Shown piece after piece: positions 1-11,000 of a stretch of 62,603 nucleotides of DNA; positions within the stretch are counted from its first letter, which is position 1, and the number at the start of each line of letters is the position of its first letter. The notes under the pieces were generated by a model. The model was not told the DNA's origin. It saw only the letters and a list, made by a program, of their open reading frames with translations, and searched no databases. The stretch spans positions 1-62,603 of the forward strand of contig NZ_JBMYXF010000015.1 in assembly GCF_049608145.1 (NCBI RefSeq). Direction: 5' to 3'. Both the position numbers and the translations under genes were made by a program. The stretch comes from Halocynthiibacter sp049608145 (lineage in GTDB: Bacteria; Pseudomonadota; Alphaproteobacteria; Rhodobacterales; Rhodobacteraceae).

Positions 1-525
1 ACATCACGATGCGGATCACCGTGATGCATCAGTATGTCAAAGGCCTTGCCCATCTGAACCCGGATGAGGCCGAGGAGACGGCCAGGCGTCTTCGCCAGAT
101 CAAAGGGTATCTATGGAATGGCAACCTGCATGATGGGCAGGAGGTCATCGACGATTTGGTCATGGACCTCGATGACATCGAAACGCAATACGCCAGCATC
201 AAGGCCTTGCGAAAAGCGGCCTCCGAATTTCAGACCTACATTGCAAACAGCGCCTGGATGATCCCAAATTACGCTGAACGACGGCGCTACGGCGAACGAG
301 TGTCCACCGGCTTTGTCGAAAGCACCGTCAATACCGTCGTGGGAAAACGTTTCTGTAAGCGCCAGCAGATGCGTTGGTCAAAAACAGGGGCTCATCTCAT
401 GCTACAAACCCGCACGCGCACGCTGGATGGCACCCTGCGCACGAAGTTCCAGCAATGGTATCCGGGGATGAAATCAGACGGTGATCAGAAAATGGCAGCA
501 TAATTGCCCCACGCTTTGGGGTACT
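1..525 (+). mobile_element. Right end of an insertion sequence (ISKra4-like), truncated by the window edge
   Basis: The stretch carries the 3' part of a transposase gene followed within about 25 bp by a short hairpin-like end (CCCCA then TGGGG, around 507-521), which probably belongs to the terminal inverted repeat. The left end lies outside the window, so neither target duplication nor full length can be seen. The exact outer boundary near 520-525 is inferred from where the minus-strand neighbour gene stops looking native. Confidence 0.5.
3..503 (+). CDS. ISKra4-family transposase, C-terminal part (5' end outside window)
   Basis: The frame is open to the left window edge, so the protein is partial; the first ATG inside the window is at 9. 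The visible C-terminal region resembles ISKra4-type transposases: a helical stretch with LNPDEAEETARRL, then NYAERRRYGERVSTGF, ESTVN, a KRFCKRQQMRW segment, GAHLMLQTRTR and a closing FQQWYPGM. In such proteins this end closes the DDE-type catalytic core, and the final acidic residue probably lies in or near ESTVN. The reading frame has no internal stop, so the element may still be intact. The family call rests on remembered motifs; the exact IS name cannot be given. Confidence 0.75.
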   Translation: MTMRITVMHQYVKGLAHLNPDEAEETARRLRQIKGYLWNGNLHDGQEVIDDLVMDLDDIETQYASIKALRKAASEFQTYIANSAWMIPNYAERRRYGERVSTGFVESTVNTVVGKRFCKRQQMRWSKTGAHLMLQTRTRTLDGTLRTKFQQWYPGMKSDGDQKMAA

Positions 526-1591
526 CTCCTATGGCGGCAAGAACTGGCACTGGATTGTCAGTGTTACGGATCTCGTCTTCCGTTATCTGTCGATCCATAT
601 CACCCCGCTCCGTTGTGACCAGCTGCAAATGCCTGCGAAATGCTTCAACATCCTGTGGCTGCACATCCTGCTGCAAGTCGGATTTGTATGGCACCGAAAG
701 GACAGTGGTGATCTTGCCCTGTCCCTTTTCCCGACTCGCGTTGAACGCATCCGCGTATCGGCGCAACAACGGAGCCGAAGGCGTATACGCTCGGAACACC
801 GTTGCAACGCAGAATAATTTCGCAAGCCGGATAAAATCCTCTGGGTTCAGGCCCGGAACTTTCGCGCCCCACCCTGCAAGAAGCGCCGCGATAATGTCAT
901 CTGTCTGCCCTGGGAATTGACGGACCAGATCGCGCGTCGCCAACAAAAGATCCCAGCCAATGGGTTTATACCCAGCACGTTGAAAACCCGGTGCGCAAAT
1001 CGTCTTACGGTCTGACACCAAAAAACCCCTGATACGATCATTTCGCGCGATGGAAACTGCGCCGATCTTCAGGCGTTCCAGAAAAGCTTTCTCACGTTCA
1101 TATTCTTCGGGTTCAAACAAACCGGGATAGTTTTTCAGATATGAAAACCATGTCATATCCGCTTCTTTTTGCGGCATTTTCTGATGGAATCTCTGAAACC
1201 AGGACCCAAGTGAACTGGACATCGCAACCACATTATCCTGTGACAGTACACTATTTAGGGGCGTTCCCTGCACGTCTCCCCGAAGCATCAAGCACTTTTC
1301 CTGGCTGTGTCCCAATAAGCTAGCCGTTAATGCGCTGCCTTGTAAAAGCCGCGCACATGTCAGTTCGCGATTAAATGCCTGTTCTGCTGCCGGATCTTCC
1401 TTTGACCAGACGTCAACAATCACTGGATCCTCTGGAAACTCTAGGCGGAAACGCAGATGCTTTTCCGTTTCACTGATTGGGGAAACATCCAGCCGTTCCA
1501 GTGACTTACGCGATTGCGCCGCAAATCGCGCGATATAGGCACCGTGCGCCCGGGTGAAATCGCGAATGGTAAACGGCCCGGTCATCTTCAA
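485..1591 (-). CDS. Kinase-like (APH-fold) hypothetical protein, 3' end replaced by IS sequence
   Basis: A 368-residue protein of no certain function. Its N-terminal half reads like the N-lobe of an aminoglycoside-phosphotransferase fold (a short basic start, RFRLEFPEDP, then a hydrophobic LMLRGDVQGTPL hinge-like segment) and the middle like the C-lobe (LGSWFQRFHQ; GWDLLLATRDLVRQFP). I do not see a clear HxD catalytic loop, so it may be a pseudokinase. The TTG start at 1591 is better placed than the ATG at 1585, because AAAGG ends six bases before the TTG. The last codons (EYPKAWGNYAAIF) overlap the transposase gene and run through the probable IS end, so the native C terminus was probably lost by insertion. 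Confidence 0.5.
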   Translation of the reverse strand: MKMTGPFTIRDFTRAHGAYIARFAAQSRKSLERLDVSPISETEKHLRFRLEFPEDPVIVDVWSKEDPAAEQAFNRELTCARLLQGSALTASLLGHSQEKCLMLRGDVQGTPLNSVLSQDNVVAMSSSLGSWFQRFHQKMPQKEADMTWFSYLKNYPGLFEPEEYEREKAFLERLKIGAVSIARNDRIRGFLVSDRKTICAPGFQRAGYKPIGWDLLLATRDLVRQFPGQTDDIIAALLAGWGAKVPGLNPEDFIRLAKLFCVATVFRAYTPSAPLLRRYADAFNASREKGQGKITTVLSVPYKSDLQQDVQPQDVEAFRRHLQLVTTERGDMDRQITEDEIRNTDNPVPVLAAIGEYPKAWGNYAAIF

Positions 1592-1929
1592 AACTGCCTT
1601 TGGTCTGTATCAGCTATTTTCAAGTCGAATATAGCGCCCTGGGATTCCATTAACAGCAGCATTTTGTTGCATACCATGAAGACTCATCTTCGGCCCATCA
1701 TCAACTCCACATGACACTTTTTTCACAAATCGTAACACACCCCCATTAGTGAACATGATTCCCTTATTTTTCCCATTTTTAGGAGAATAAATTGAGTATT
1801 TTCAATTAGTTAATAATTGGAGTTTAAATCACAAATTTGCCACAAAATTAACACTTTTAAAGAAGTGTAAATAAACTATTAATTCCGCAGAAATTGTACG
1901 AAAACAAATTTTCTGAGGCAGTACAAAGC
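1592..1929. other. AT-rich intergenic region with an inverted repeat before the Hint/RTX gene
   Basis: About 340 bases without a gene between divergent genes. The right half is very AT-rich and carries an inverted repeat, ACACTT (1851-1856) and AAGTGT (1863-1868) around a 6-base centre. This could be an operator or part of a 5' leader. Promoters for both neighbours are expected here, but no convincing -35/-10 pair can be assigned by eye. Confidence 0.4.
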
Positions 1930-4874
1930 ATGGCATCGAATAACGTGCCTCCCGTTCCTTCGGGAGCATCAACCAGCAGTGGCACGACGTCGGACGCCAA
2001 GTTCGACAAGAAAAAAGACGTCCACAAAATCGAACTGGATGATTTCTTTGGCAGCGTCAGCGGTTCAAATGACTTCACCATAACGGATGATCTATCTGGT
2101 GATCAAATCACCGAACTTGAAATCAAAAAGCTGGGTGGCAAAGACAATGATGTCGATGTCGTTCGCGTAGATCTTGCCACATTTGATGATGACTTTGACT
2201 TAACGCTGAACGACGAAGGTAGCGAAGATCAGCTGTATTTCGATAATATCGACACGATCAGCGGCCCGTCTGGCGGCATCTACACGATCACTTATACCGG
2301 GTCCGATGGCAACACCATACAGTTGATGTCGACCCTGGCGACGCATCGGTGTTCTACAGTCTCGCAGATGCAAGAGACGGCTATGTCGACGGAACGTCTG
2401 GCAATGACACCATCGGGGCGGGATATACCGATGCTGACGGTGATATGGTTGATGGCAATGATGCGCTTTTATCAGGTGCCACCGGGGATGAAGATTATAT
2501 CATCGGGTATGGTGGCGATGATACGATTTCTGGCGGTTCACAAAACGACATTATCTATGGGGATAACGGGCCTGCCTCGCCTCGTGATACATTGCACTGG
2601 GCTGACACGGGCCTGGCCAACGGTTCCACCACGATCGGTGGCACGACAGTTACAGTCACCAGTTCCAATGTCACAACCGGATCCGGGGCACAGCAGGTCG
2701 GGGGGCTCACCGGAGATGCGGACACTCCCGTCGATCCAAATTCAAACCTGTCGCTTGAACAGGGATCCGGCACGGCAGATGTGCAATTCAGTCAACCCGT
2801 CAGTGATCTCGAATTCCGCATAAACGATTTCGAAAGCGGTTTCGAAGTCGTCGAGGTCCGCATCTATGATGCCTCCGGCAACCTGATCCCCTATAGTTTC
2901 GCTGCAGGCTCGGAAGTTGCGACTTCGACCAGTGGTAACATCATCACGTTCAGTTCTACAGGTGGCAGCGCGGACGACACGGATGCGGACAGTTCAGTTC
3001 TGATCAATGCCGCCGGCCCCGTAGGTCGAATAGAATTCATCAAAACCGGAAACAGCGGATCTTTGTCTGTTTCCAACCTGTTCTTTGACGGTGTGCCAGG
3101 GGATCCGTCAGGTGCACCTGACGGCGATGATACCCTGCGTGGCGGTGCCGGTGACGATACCATCTTTGGCGCGGGTGGTGACGACACCATCTATGCCGAA
3201 GCGGGAAATGACACGCTGAACGGCGAAGCCGGTGACGATGATTTTGTCATTGATTCCAACGTGTTTGGCAATGACACAGTCACAGGCGGTGAAACGGATG
3301 AGAACAATGGGGGCGATGAAATCAACGCCAACGCTGTTACCAATGATCTGACCGTCAATTTTTCTTCCGCCGAAGCAGGGACGCTGACAGACGGATCCCA
3401 GACCCTGACTTTCAGCGAGATTGAAAGTCTGACAACCGGATCTGGCGATGATGATGTTACAGGATCCTCTGGCGATGAAATCGTCAGTATGGGCGCAGGG
3501 GATGACCGGTTCTCAGTCGGCAACGGATTTGGCAACGACACGATCACAGCAGGCGAAGGCGGCGAAAACAATGGGGGTGACGTACTTGATGCCTCCGCAG
3601 TCACCAACAGCCTAGATCTGAACCTCAGCGCGCCTGAAACCGGCACTCTGACAGGCAGCGGTGGAAACGCGTCCTTTTCAGAATTTGAGAAATTCATTCT
3701 GGGCCAGGCAAGCGACACAGTCACTGGATCAACCGGGGCAGATCATGTGGATGGCGGCGGCGGCAATGATGTGATGAACCTTGCCGGGGGCGATGACACC
3801 GTCGTCATGAGCACCGGAAGTGACGTAATCTCCGGGGGCACCGGGCAGGATACTTATGACGCCACGGGTGGCTCAACCGCCAGTGGTGAGACCATCCATG
3901 TCAATGTGAACAATGCGGGTGACGGCAATGTCGCCAAGGTTAACGACGCGTCTACCGATACATTCAGTTCGCTCGAAGTATTCACCGCAGGCGAAGACAG
4001 TGCCGAAGCTGATATCATCACGCTGACAGATGCGATTCTACCGGAAAATACAGCATCAGACATCAATGGCATTTCCGACAGCGCAGAAGGCGTGTTCACA
4101 ACACCTCAGGGCAATGCTGTTAGCTTCGGGGGATCTGGTCAACCCACGATCAGCCAGATACTGGCTGGCGGCTATGTGCATCCCAGCTTTGGCACCATTG
4201 GCCCCGCCGGAAACTATGAAATCACTGATGGCGATGAAGATGGCCAGATCGGGAATATTTCATTTTCAAATTTCGAGACCATCCGTTTTGAGGTGATCTG
4301 TTTTGTGCGTGGCAGCCGTATCCTCACAAATCATGGCGAACGCCCCGTCGAAGATCTGCAGCCTGGTGACATGATCCAAACACTGGATCATGGAAACCAG
4401 CCACTGCGTTGGGTTGGATCAAAAACCGTACCAGCACAAGATCACCTGGCCCCCATTTTATTCCGTAAAGGCGCACTTGGAAATCAACGAGATCTTCTGG
4501 TGTCCCCCCAGCACCGGATGTTGTTACAGGACTGGCGACTGGAACTGATCTCTGATGGAAACGAGGCCCTCGTGCCCGCGAAACACCTGGTCAATGACGT
4601 AACTATTTTGCGCCAACCTGGCGGCACAGTTGAATATTTTCATCTGCTCTTTGACACACACCAGATTATCTTTGCGGAAGGCATCCCCACTGAAAGCTTC
4701 CACCCTGGCGCGGCTTCGATGAACACTATGTCCAACGCGACACGTGAAGAAATTTACGAACTGTTTCCTGAGCTTAAAAAGGATACCCGGCATTACGGCC
4801 CCAGCAGCCGCCCCACCCTAAAGCCCTATGAAACACTCCTACTCAAGACGGTCACCGCTCCGGCTGCGCAATAA
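1930..4874 (+). pseudogene. RTX/Hint-domain secreted protein gene with a -1 frameshift near 2322
   Basis: One gene appears split between two frames. The first frame (ATG at 1930, GAGG 11 bases upstream; a TTG at 1894 is possible) encodes about 130 sensible residues, ending in the ...TITYTGSDGNTIQ strand. It then turns into low-quality sequence that runs to 2823. The second frame continues the same domain from codon 2322 (VDVDPGDASVFYSL), leading into DGYVDGTSGNDTI and RTX repeats, as in related Rhodobacterales Hint proteins. Restoring one G in the CAGTTGATG stretch would give an unbroken Q-V-D-V-D reading. Either a real one-base deletion or a sequence error explains this. No slippery heptamer for programmed frameshifting is visible there. 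If the deletion is real, the N-terminal part is separated from the RTX and Hint parts. Confidence 0.7.
2349..4874 (+). CDS. RTX calcium-binding, Hint-domain protein: the long downstream frame
   Basis: The uninterrupted part of the frameshifted gene: 841 residues from a GTG. It begins with an aspartate/glycine-rich segment (DGTSGNDTIGAGY) and an RTX nonapeptide patch. A beta-rich domain of about 170 residues follows, then further RTX blocks with GGAGDDTI-type repeats (about 255-310 and 460-505). The C-terminal Hint domain (intein-like, Hint_2 type) starts at Cys651 in VICFVRGSRILT and contains PVEDLQPGDMIQTL and SPQHRMLL. Hint domains of this kind can cleave or splice at the leading Cys. RTX proteins usually leave by type I secretion, which would fit the absence of a signal peptide. 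No ABC exporter gene is nearby. Whether a product is made from the GTG at 2349 is unknown. Confidence 0.75.
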   Translation: MFYSLADARDGYVDGTSGNDTIGAGYTDADGDMVDGNDALLSGATGDEDYIIGYGGDDTISGGSQNDIIYGDNGPASPRDTLHWADTGLANGSTTIGGTTVTVTSSNVTTGSGAQQVGGLTGDADTPVDPNSNLSLEQGSGTADVQFSQPVSDLEFRINDFESGFEVVEVRIYDASGNLIPYSFAAGSEVATSTSGNIITFSSTGGSADDTDADSSVLINAAGPVGRIEFIKTGNSGSLSVSNLFFDGVPGDPSGAPDGDDTLRGGAGDDTIFGAGGDDTIYAEAGNDTLNGEAGDDDFVIDSNVFGNDTVTGGETDENNGGDEINANAVTNDLTVNFSSAEAGTLTDGSQTLTFSEIESLTTGSGDDDVTGSSGDEIVSMGAGDDRFSVGNGFGNDTITAGEGGENNGGDVLDASAVTNSLDLNLSAPETGTLTGSGGNASFSEFEKFILGQASDTVTGSTGADHVDGGGGNDVMNLAGGDDTVVMSTGSDVISGGTGQDTYDATGGSTASGETIHVNVNNAGDGNVAKVNDASTDTFSSLEVFTAGEDSAEADIITLTDAILPENTASDINGISDSAEGVFTTPQGNAVSFGGSGQPTISQILAGGYVHPSFGTIGPAGNYEITDGDEDGQIGNISFSNFETIRFEVICFVRGSRILTNHGERPVEDLQPGDMIQTLDHGNQPLRWVGSKTVPAQDHLAPILFRKGALGNQRDLLVSPQHRMLLQDWRLELISDGNEALVPAKHLVNDVTILRQPGGTVEYFHLLFDTHQIIFAEGIPTESFHPGAASMNTMSNATREEIYELFPELKKDTRHYGPSSRPTLKPYETLLLKTVTAPAAQ

Positions 4875-4982
4875 CTCAGCGCCTTCTTGGCAAGAGCTGC
4901 GCAACACACGTGATAGAAGAATTGTAATTTTGCAAATCCGCTTTAAATCTGCCTCCTGTAACAAATTGGCGACAATTACCTG

Positions 4983-5016
4983 ATTTTTTAATAGCAAAAG
5001 ACTAATTTTTTAATAG
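4983..5016 (+). repeat. Pair of 12-bp AT-rich direct repeats before the DUF11 gene
   Basis: ATTTTTTAATAG occurs at 4983-4994 and again at 5005-5016, a 22-bp period or about two helical turns. It lies 41 bp before the GTG start of the giant DUF11 gene, in an otherwise AT-rich gap. The phasing suggests binding of a regulator on one face of the helix, or UP-element-like promoter sequence. Both readings are inference. Confidence 0.45.
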
Positions 5017-5056
5017 GTTATTTACGTTTAACGCGACTGCGCAGATAGGATAAGTT

Positions 5057-8000
5057 GTGAGTATCGCTTTTTCGGCGATTTGGGTTTATTGGTTTAAAGT
5101 TAAGAGTGTTATGATGGTTTTCGGGTATTCTTTCCGGAGCGCATTTTCGGATGCATTTATTATTGGCGTCCTCACAAAGCTCCTTTCGCTTTGCAAGCAA
5201 CCTGCCCCCCCCCTTACGACACTCTCTCTTCTGGTCATGTTGTTTTCCTTTGCAGCCAGCAACCCTGCTCTGGCGCAGAACAATGACTGGAGCGTCGATC
5301 TAAGCGATTTAGCAGATCCGGTCCCCGCAGGAACTGAAATCGGGTATGAACTAAAGATTGCAAACAGCAGCCTCTCCCCTTCTCCGGCCACGACTGTTGA
5401 AATTCAGATCCCCGTGGATACGGAATTCACAACCATAACCGGAAGCATTGGCCCCTGCATACCAACGCCTGCCACAGGCCCGGCCACAATCATATGTGAC
5501 GTGCCCGCCATCCCCGCCGACAGCAATATCCAAAGTGAATTTCGTGTACGCGGAAACAGCGCCGGTGTGATTGCCGTTCAGGCAACAGTACCGGATGACA
5601 ATGACACACAACCTGCGAACAACACCGCTATTCAGACCACCACCGTTCAGCAAGGTTCCGACGTAAATCTGACAGTAAACGGCCCCCCATCGGCAGTATC
5701 AGGTGAGTCTGTGACACTTGATTTCACGGTTGAAAATTTGGGCCCGGATATTCTGACATCTACCATCGTGCGTATCCCGGTTCCGACGGGCATGAATGTG
5801 ACATCCCTGCCTGGCGGCTGTATCCTAAGCAGTGGCGCCTATGAATGTACCGTCAGCGGACCAATTGCGGTGGGTGCCACAAAAAACTTATCCGTGACAG
5901 GCACCGTTACATCGGCTTCGAATTCTACGGTTACCGTCATCGGGAACTCGAACAGCTCCCAGCCAGATGATCCGAATAGTGGCAATGATACGACGTCTCA
6001 TAGCCTTACGGTGACTGCGGGCAGTGATCTACGGATCCGAAAGACACGCAGCCCATCAGGTCAGATCCTGACCGGGGACACTGTGACATTCCGATTGCAA
6101 GGGTTCTTTACCGGAGACTCGCCGTCTGGTGTGACCATTACCGATGAATTGCCAGCAAATTATAGCGTTCTTGGTGTGACGCCGCCTGCTGGCAGCGACT
6201 GGACATGTAATGTCGCAGGTCAGATTGTCACCTGTGAATTGCCAGCGGGCGGTTCCGCAGGTGTGAACGTATCGATGGGCACGATCGTGATCGAAGCTGA
6301 GGCTGTTTCAGCCGGCAGCATCAGAAATGTTGCCGAAATTACCGCGGATGGTCCCATCGACCCCAACCCTGGAAATAACACAGGAACAGACGGCACGGCG
6401 GTCATTCGTGATCCCTATGTTGATCTCGCCGCCTCTAAATCCGGCCCCACGCCACCGCTTGTGGTGGTTGGGAATGAATACGACTATACGATCCGCGCCC
6501 GCAACGCGGGGACTGCCCCGTTCTGGGGCACGCTTGTTATGACCGACAACTTGCCTGCTGGCTTGACTTATAACGGTCTGACCACCGCAAATGGCTGGAC
6601 CTGCACACCTGGTGGGCCATTGGTAGGCCCTGCCCCACTGACCTGCACCCGTGAATACACCGAAGCCAGCCCTCTGAATGCAGGGGCAAGTGCACCATCT
6701 GTGGTGATCAATACAACGGTTACGAACGCAGGTAGCATCAACAACAGCATGACGGTCAGTTCGGTGAACCCAAATCTGCCGGACGACAATCCCGCAAATG
6801 ATACTGCGGTTGTCCCAACCACCAGCAGCACCGGTCTCGATTCCGCTGATATTACGATAGTTAAGACGCTCGATACGCCTGAACTTGCTGTGGGGGATAT
6901 CCAGACCTTTACCCTTGAGATCATCAACCCCAGCGATTCAACATCAAACAGTATCCAAGTTTCAGACAATGTCACGCAATTGCTGTCAAACACCCGGGGT
7001 GCGCCCAACGCGGCATTTATCTCATATACGATTGAAGAAAATGCCGCCTCTGGCGTTACCTGTGGTACCTTTGCGTCCGGTGGCCGCAGTGTGCGCCTGA
7101 CATGTAACATTGCAAGCTTGCCGACCTGTACTCCTGGTGTCAACTGTCCCAAAATCAGCTTTTCTGTGCGTCCGGGACATGGCAGTTCACCACGTGCAAA
7201 CACCGCATCCATTGTGTCCAACGGGACTGCTGACCCGGATCATACCAATAACACAGCCACGTCCCCAACATACATCGTAAACGCACGCGCTGATGTCACG
7301 GTCACCAAACAAGCGTCACGCACAAGTGTCCCCGCAGGACAGGAGCTGCGTTACGTCATCACTGCACGTAATGCCTCGCCCGGCCTGAGCCCCGCTCAAA
7401 ACGTGACGGTAACAGATACTCTCCCAGGAAATATGATTTTCGTATCGGCCACGCCATCTGCAGGATCCTGTTCAGCAGCTCCCGCTGCGGGCTCGACGAC
7501 GGGTACGGGCAATGATCAGGTGGTCTGTAGTTTAGGCGCAATCAACAGTGGTGCGCAACGCACAGTCACGGTCATATTGCGCCCAAAAACCTCGGCCAGC
7601 GGCACTTCTATTGAAAACTCCGTAAGTGTGACCACCGACACCACTGAGCTGGACAGTTCCAACAACAGCAGCAGTGTAACATCCGAGGTGACGGATTCTG
7701 TCCTGGATCTACAGATCAGCAAAGACGACAGCGTTGATCCTGTCGCGATCCCGGATACCACAACTTATACGCTGACAGTTCTGAACTCGGGCCCGTCTCA
7801 TGCGGAAAACGTGGTGGTGACGGATCAAATGCCTGCGGGCAATCTCAGTTATGTCTCCCATAGTGTGCCCGTGGATGGCACGTGTACCACAGTGCCTGCA
7901 GCAGGCAGCACAGGTGGTACACTGACATGTAGCTTCCCCATCTTGGAAGACGGGGAGACGCGTGAAATCACCATTGTTGCGGCCGGTATCACAAAAGGTG

Positions 8001-11000
8001 TGGCCACCAATACCGCGACAGTCAGTTCCGATGAAGTGGCGCTTGGATTTGAGTTAAGCGCACTGAACAATGAAGTCAGCGAAACCACCACTGTGCGCAC
8101 CCGAGCGGATGTACAGATCGCGTCGAAAGTTGCAGATCCCGGCACGGTGAACCTGCGGGACAGCTTTGACTTTGTGATCACTGCGACAAACCAACCTGGG
8201 CCAAATCTAGCCGAAGCAGATGATGTCGTGGTCAGTGATACTTTACCCGCGAATATGGTGCTGACGGGCCTGCCATCGGTTGTTGCCACATCCGGATCCA
8301 TCACAAATTCCACCTGTACAGGGGCTATCGGCAGCACATCGTTCAGTTGTGATCTTGGAACACTAAGTTCAGGTGGTATTGCGCAAGTCACGGCACCCGT
8401 CAAAGTCACGGCGGTCACGACAGATGGGCAGCTGATCACCAATACCGGCCGCATCAGAACATCATCGCTTGATGTTGATGCTTCAAATGACAGTGGAACG
8501 GGTCAGGTCACAGTGAACACGTCTTCCATCAGCGGCCTGATGTTTCGTGATTTCAACGACGATGCCAACAAGGCCGCCACAGATACCGCGATTGCAGGGG
8601 CCACTATTGCCCTTTCTGGTACGGCACACGACGGCACTGTTGTCACGCGTCAGGTCACGACAGATACAAACGGCGCCTTTACCTTTGCCCTGTTACCAGA
8701 AGGGGAATACACCCTGACACGCACAGCCCCATCTGAAGCATGGCTGAATGACGGGACAAACACCCCAGGCGATGCGGGCGGGACCGCAGTTGCGTCGGAT
8801 CAGATCACAGGTGTTGTTCTTGGTGGCGATACCGATGCAACCGGATATATGTTCACTGTGGTGCCTCAGGCGCGTGTTGGTCTTGCGAAATCAATCCTGA
8901 CCGGACCTTCTGCCAATGCCGACGGTTCATTTAATGTCACCTTCCGGGTGATTGCCGAAAACTTCAGCCTTGAAGATCTCACCAATATCACAATCACAGA
9001 TGCAATCGTTGGCACCGCCCCAGATTTCGGGGTTTATCAAGCGCTGACCACACCGGCATCGGACACTTTGACACCTGGTCAGTACACAGTGCTGCAGCCC
9101 CCTTCAGGCAGTTGTGGCGGATCAAATGCGGCTTATACGGGTGACGCGGTTGATCTTCTGGCGCAGGGCTTTGATCTGGCGTCCGGCGCAACATGTACTG
9201 TGGAGTTTGCCCTTCGGGTGCGGCCGACCGTGCCACTGCCAGATCCTCTGGGTCATGGTGGGCGTTACCAAAACCAAGCCTCTGTTATGGCAGAGGGCGT
9301 ATTGTCCGGCCAGACATCCGATGGCAACACTGAACTGACAGATCTGTCTGACAATGGCACCAACGCCGATGCCAGTGGAAACGGATCCGGACGAGATGCG
9401 AATGAAGATGACCCGACACCGGTCGCCCCGGTCTTCAATCCAGGTATCGCGCTTGTGAAAACCGCAGATGTGTCAGCCTTGTCATCACCACCAAAAGAAG
9501 GCGACGAAATTAGCTATAATTTCACGATCACAAACACAGGTGATGTGAACCTTTACAACGTCAGCGTCACAGACCCCCTGCCGGGGCTGACCATGAGCGG
9601 CACAGCAATCGCAGAACTGGCACCAGGGGCGTCCGACAGCACAACATTCACTGCAGTCTATGTTTTGACACAGGCAGACGTGGATGCGGGTGAAGTCGAA
9701 AACCAAGCGACAGTCAGTGCCAAAGACCCCTATGAAACCGATGTCAACGATCTCAGCGGCAGTGCAAACACAAATGACACACCTCTGATCACGCCGCTTG
9801 TGCGGGCACCTTCGCTGACCCTTGTGAAAACCGCGGATGAAACGGGCTTGTCATCGCCTGCCATTGCCGGTGAAGAAATCGTCTACAGTTTCGCGATTGT
9901 GAACACTGGCAACGTCACCCTGACCAATGTGCGCCTTGAAGATCCCCTTGTGGGGCTGACCCTGACCGGCGATCCAATCACAAGCCTGGATCCCGGCGCA
10001 AGTGACACCACGAATTTCCGTGCCACATATCCGATAACCCAGGCCGATATTGATGCGGGACAGGCCGCGAACACCGCAACTGTCTTTGGCACCCCTCCCA
10101 GCGGACCCGAAGTCAGCAATATATCTGGCACCGCGCCTTCAAATAACACCGCAACCATTACGCCTTTGGGTCAGAACCCCGGTATTACCCTGTTGAAAGA
10201 AGCCGATGATTCCGCCTTCCTCTCTGCGGTTGCCCAAGTGGGGGATGAAATCCCCTATAGCTTTACGATCACAAATACCGGCAATGTCACCCTGACCAAT
10301 GTCACGATTGAAGACATTCTGCCTGGTGTTGTTTTGACGAATAACCCCGTAGCCAGCATTGATCCAGGGGCCGTAAACACCGACATCACAGGCACTTATG
10401 CACTGACGCAAGCCGATGTAGACCGCGGGCTTGTGAACAATACCGCAACTGTTACGGGTCATTATAACACGGCCGGACCAAATCCACAGGAAGTGACCGA
10501 CACCAGTTCTGATCTGGCAATTGTTGCCCCAATCGAAGCCCTGCCCGAAACCTTCCCCCCGATTGAAACCAATGGCGGAACCACCACAACGGTCCTGGCC
10601 TCTGATACGGTGATCAATGCGCAGGCCACACTTACCAATGTCACAATTGAAGTTCTCAACAGTGATGCGCCTCTGACCCTTGATACAGGCACCGGGCTTA
10701 TCACCCTTGCACCAGATACACCTGCCGGGGCGTATCAAGTCAGCTATGAAATCTGTTCTGTGGCATTTCCAACGGTGTGCGACGACACCACAGAAACCGT
10801 GACGCAGGCAGCGATTACTGGCCTTGATGTAACCAAAACCCAAGAGCTCACCGATGAGGGCGACGGGATTGATGGCGTGGGAGATCTGATCACCTATACG
10901 ATCACCGTTAAAAACATCGGCAATACACCCGTGGAAAATGTTACACTGACGGATGATTTCCTTGCTATGGATGGCCGCAGTCTGACATTGGATGCAGGCC

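Noticed and set aside
2300..2350. Programmed -1 ribosomal frameshift in the Hint gene
   Set aside because: No X-XXY-YYZ slippery heptamer or clear downstream pseudoknot is visible at the junction; a lost G explains it more simply.
3100..3900. CRISPR-like repeats
   Set aside because: The periodicity is the RTX nonapeptide coding pattern (GGxGxDxxx) within a gene, not spaced identical repeats.
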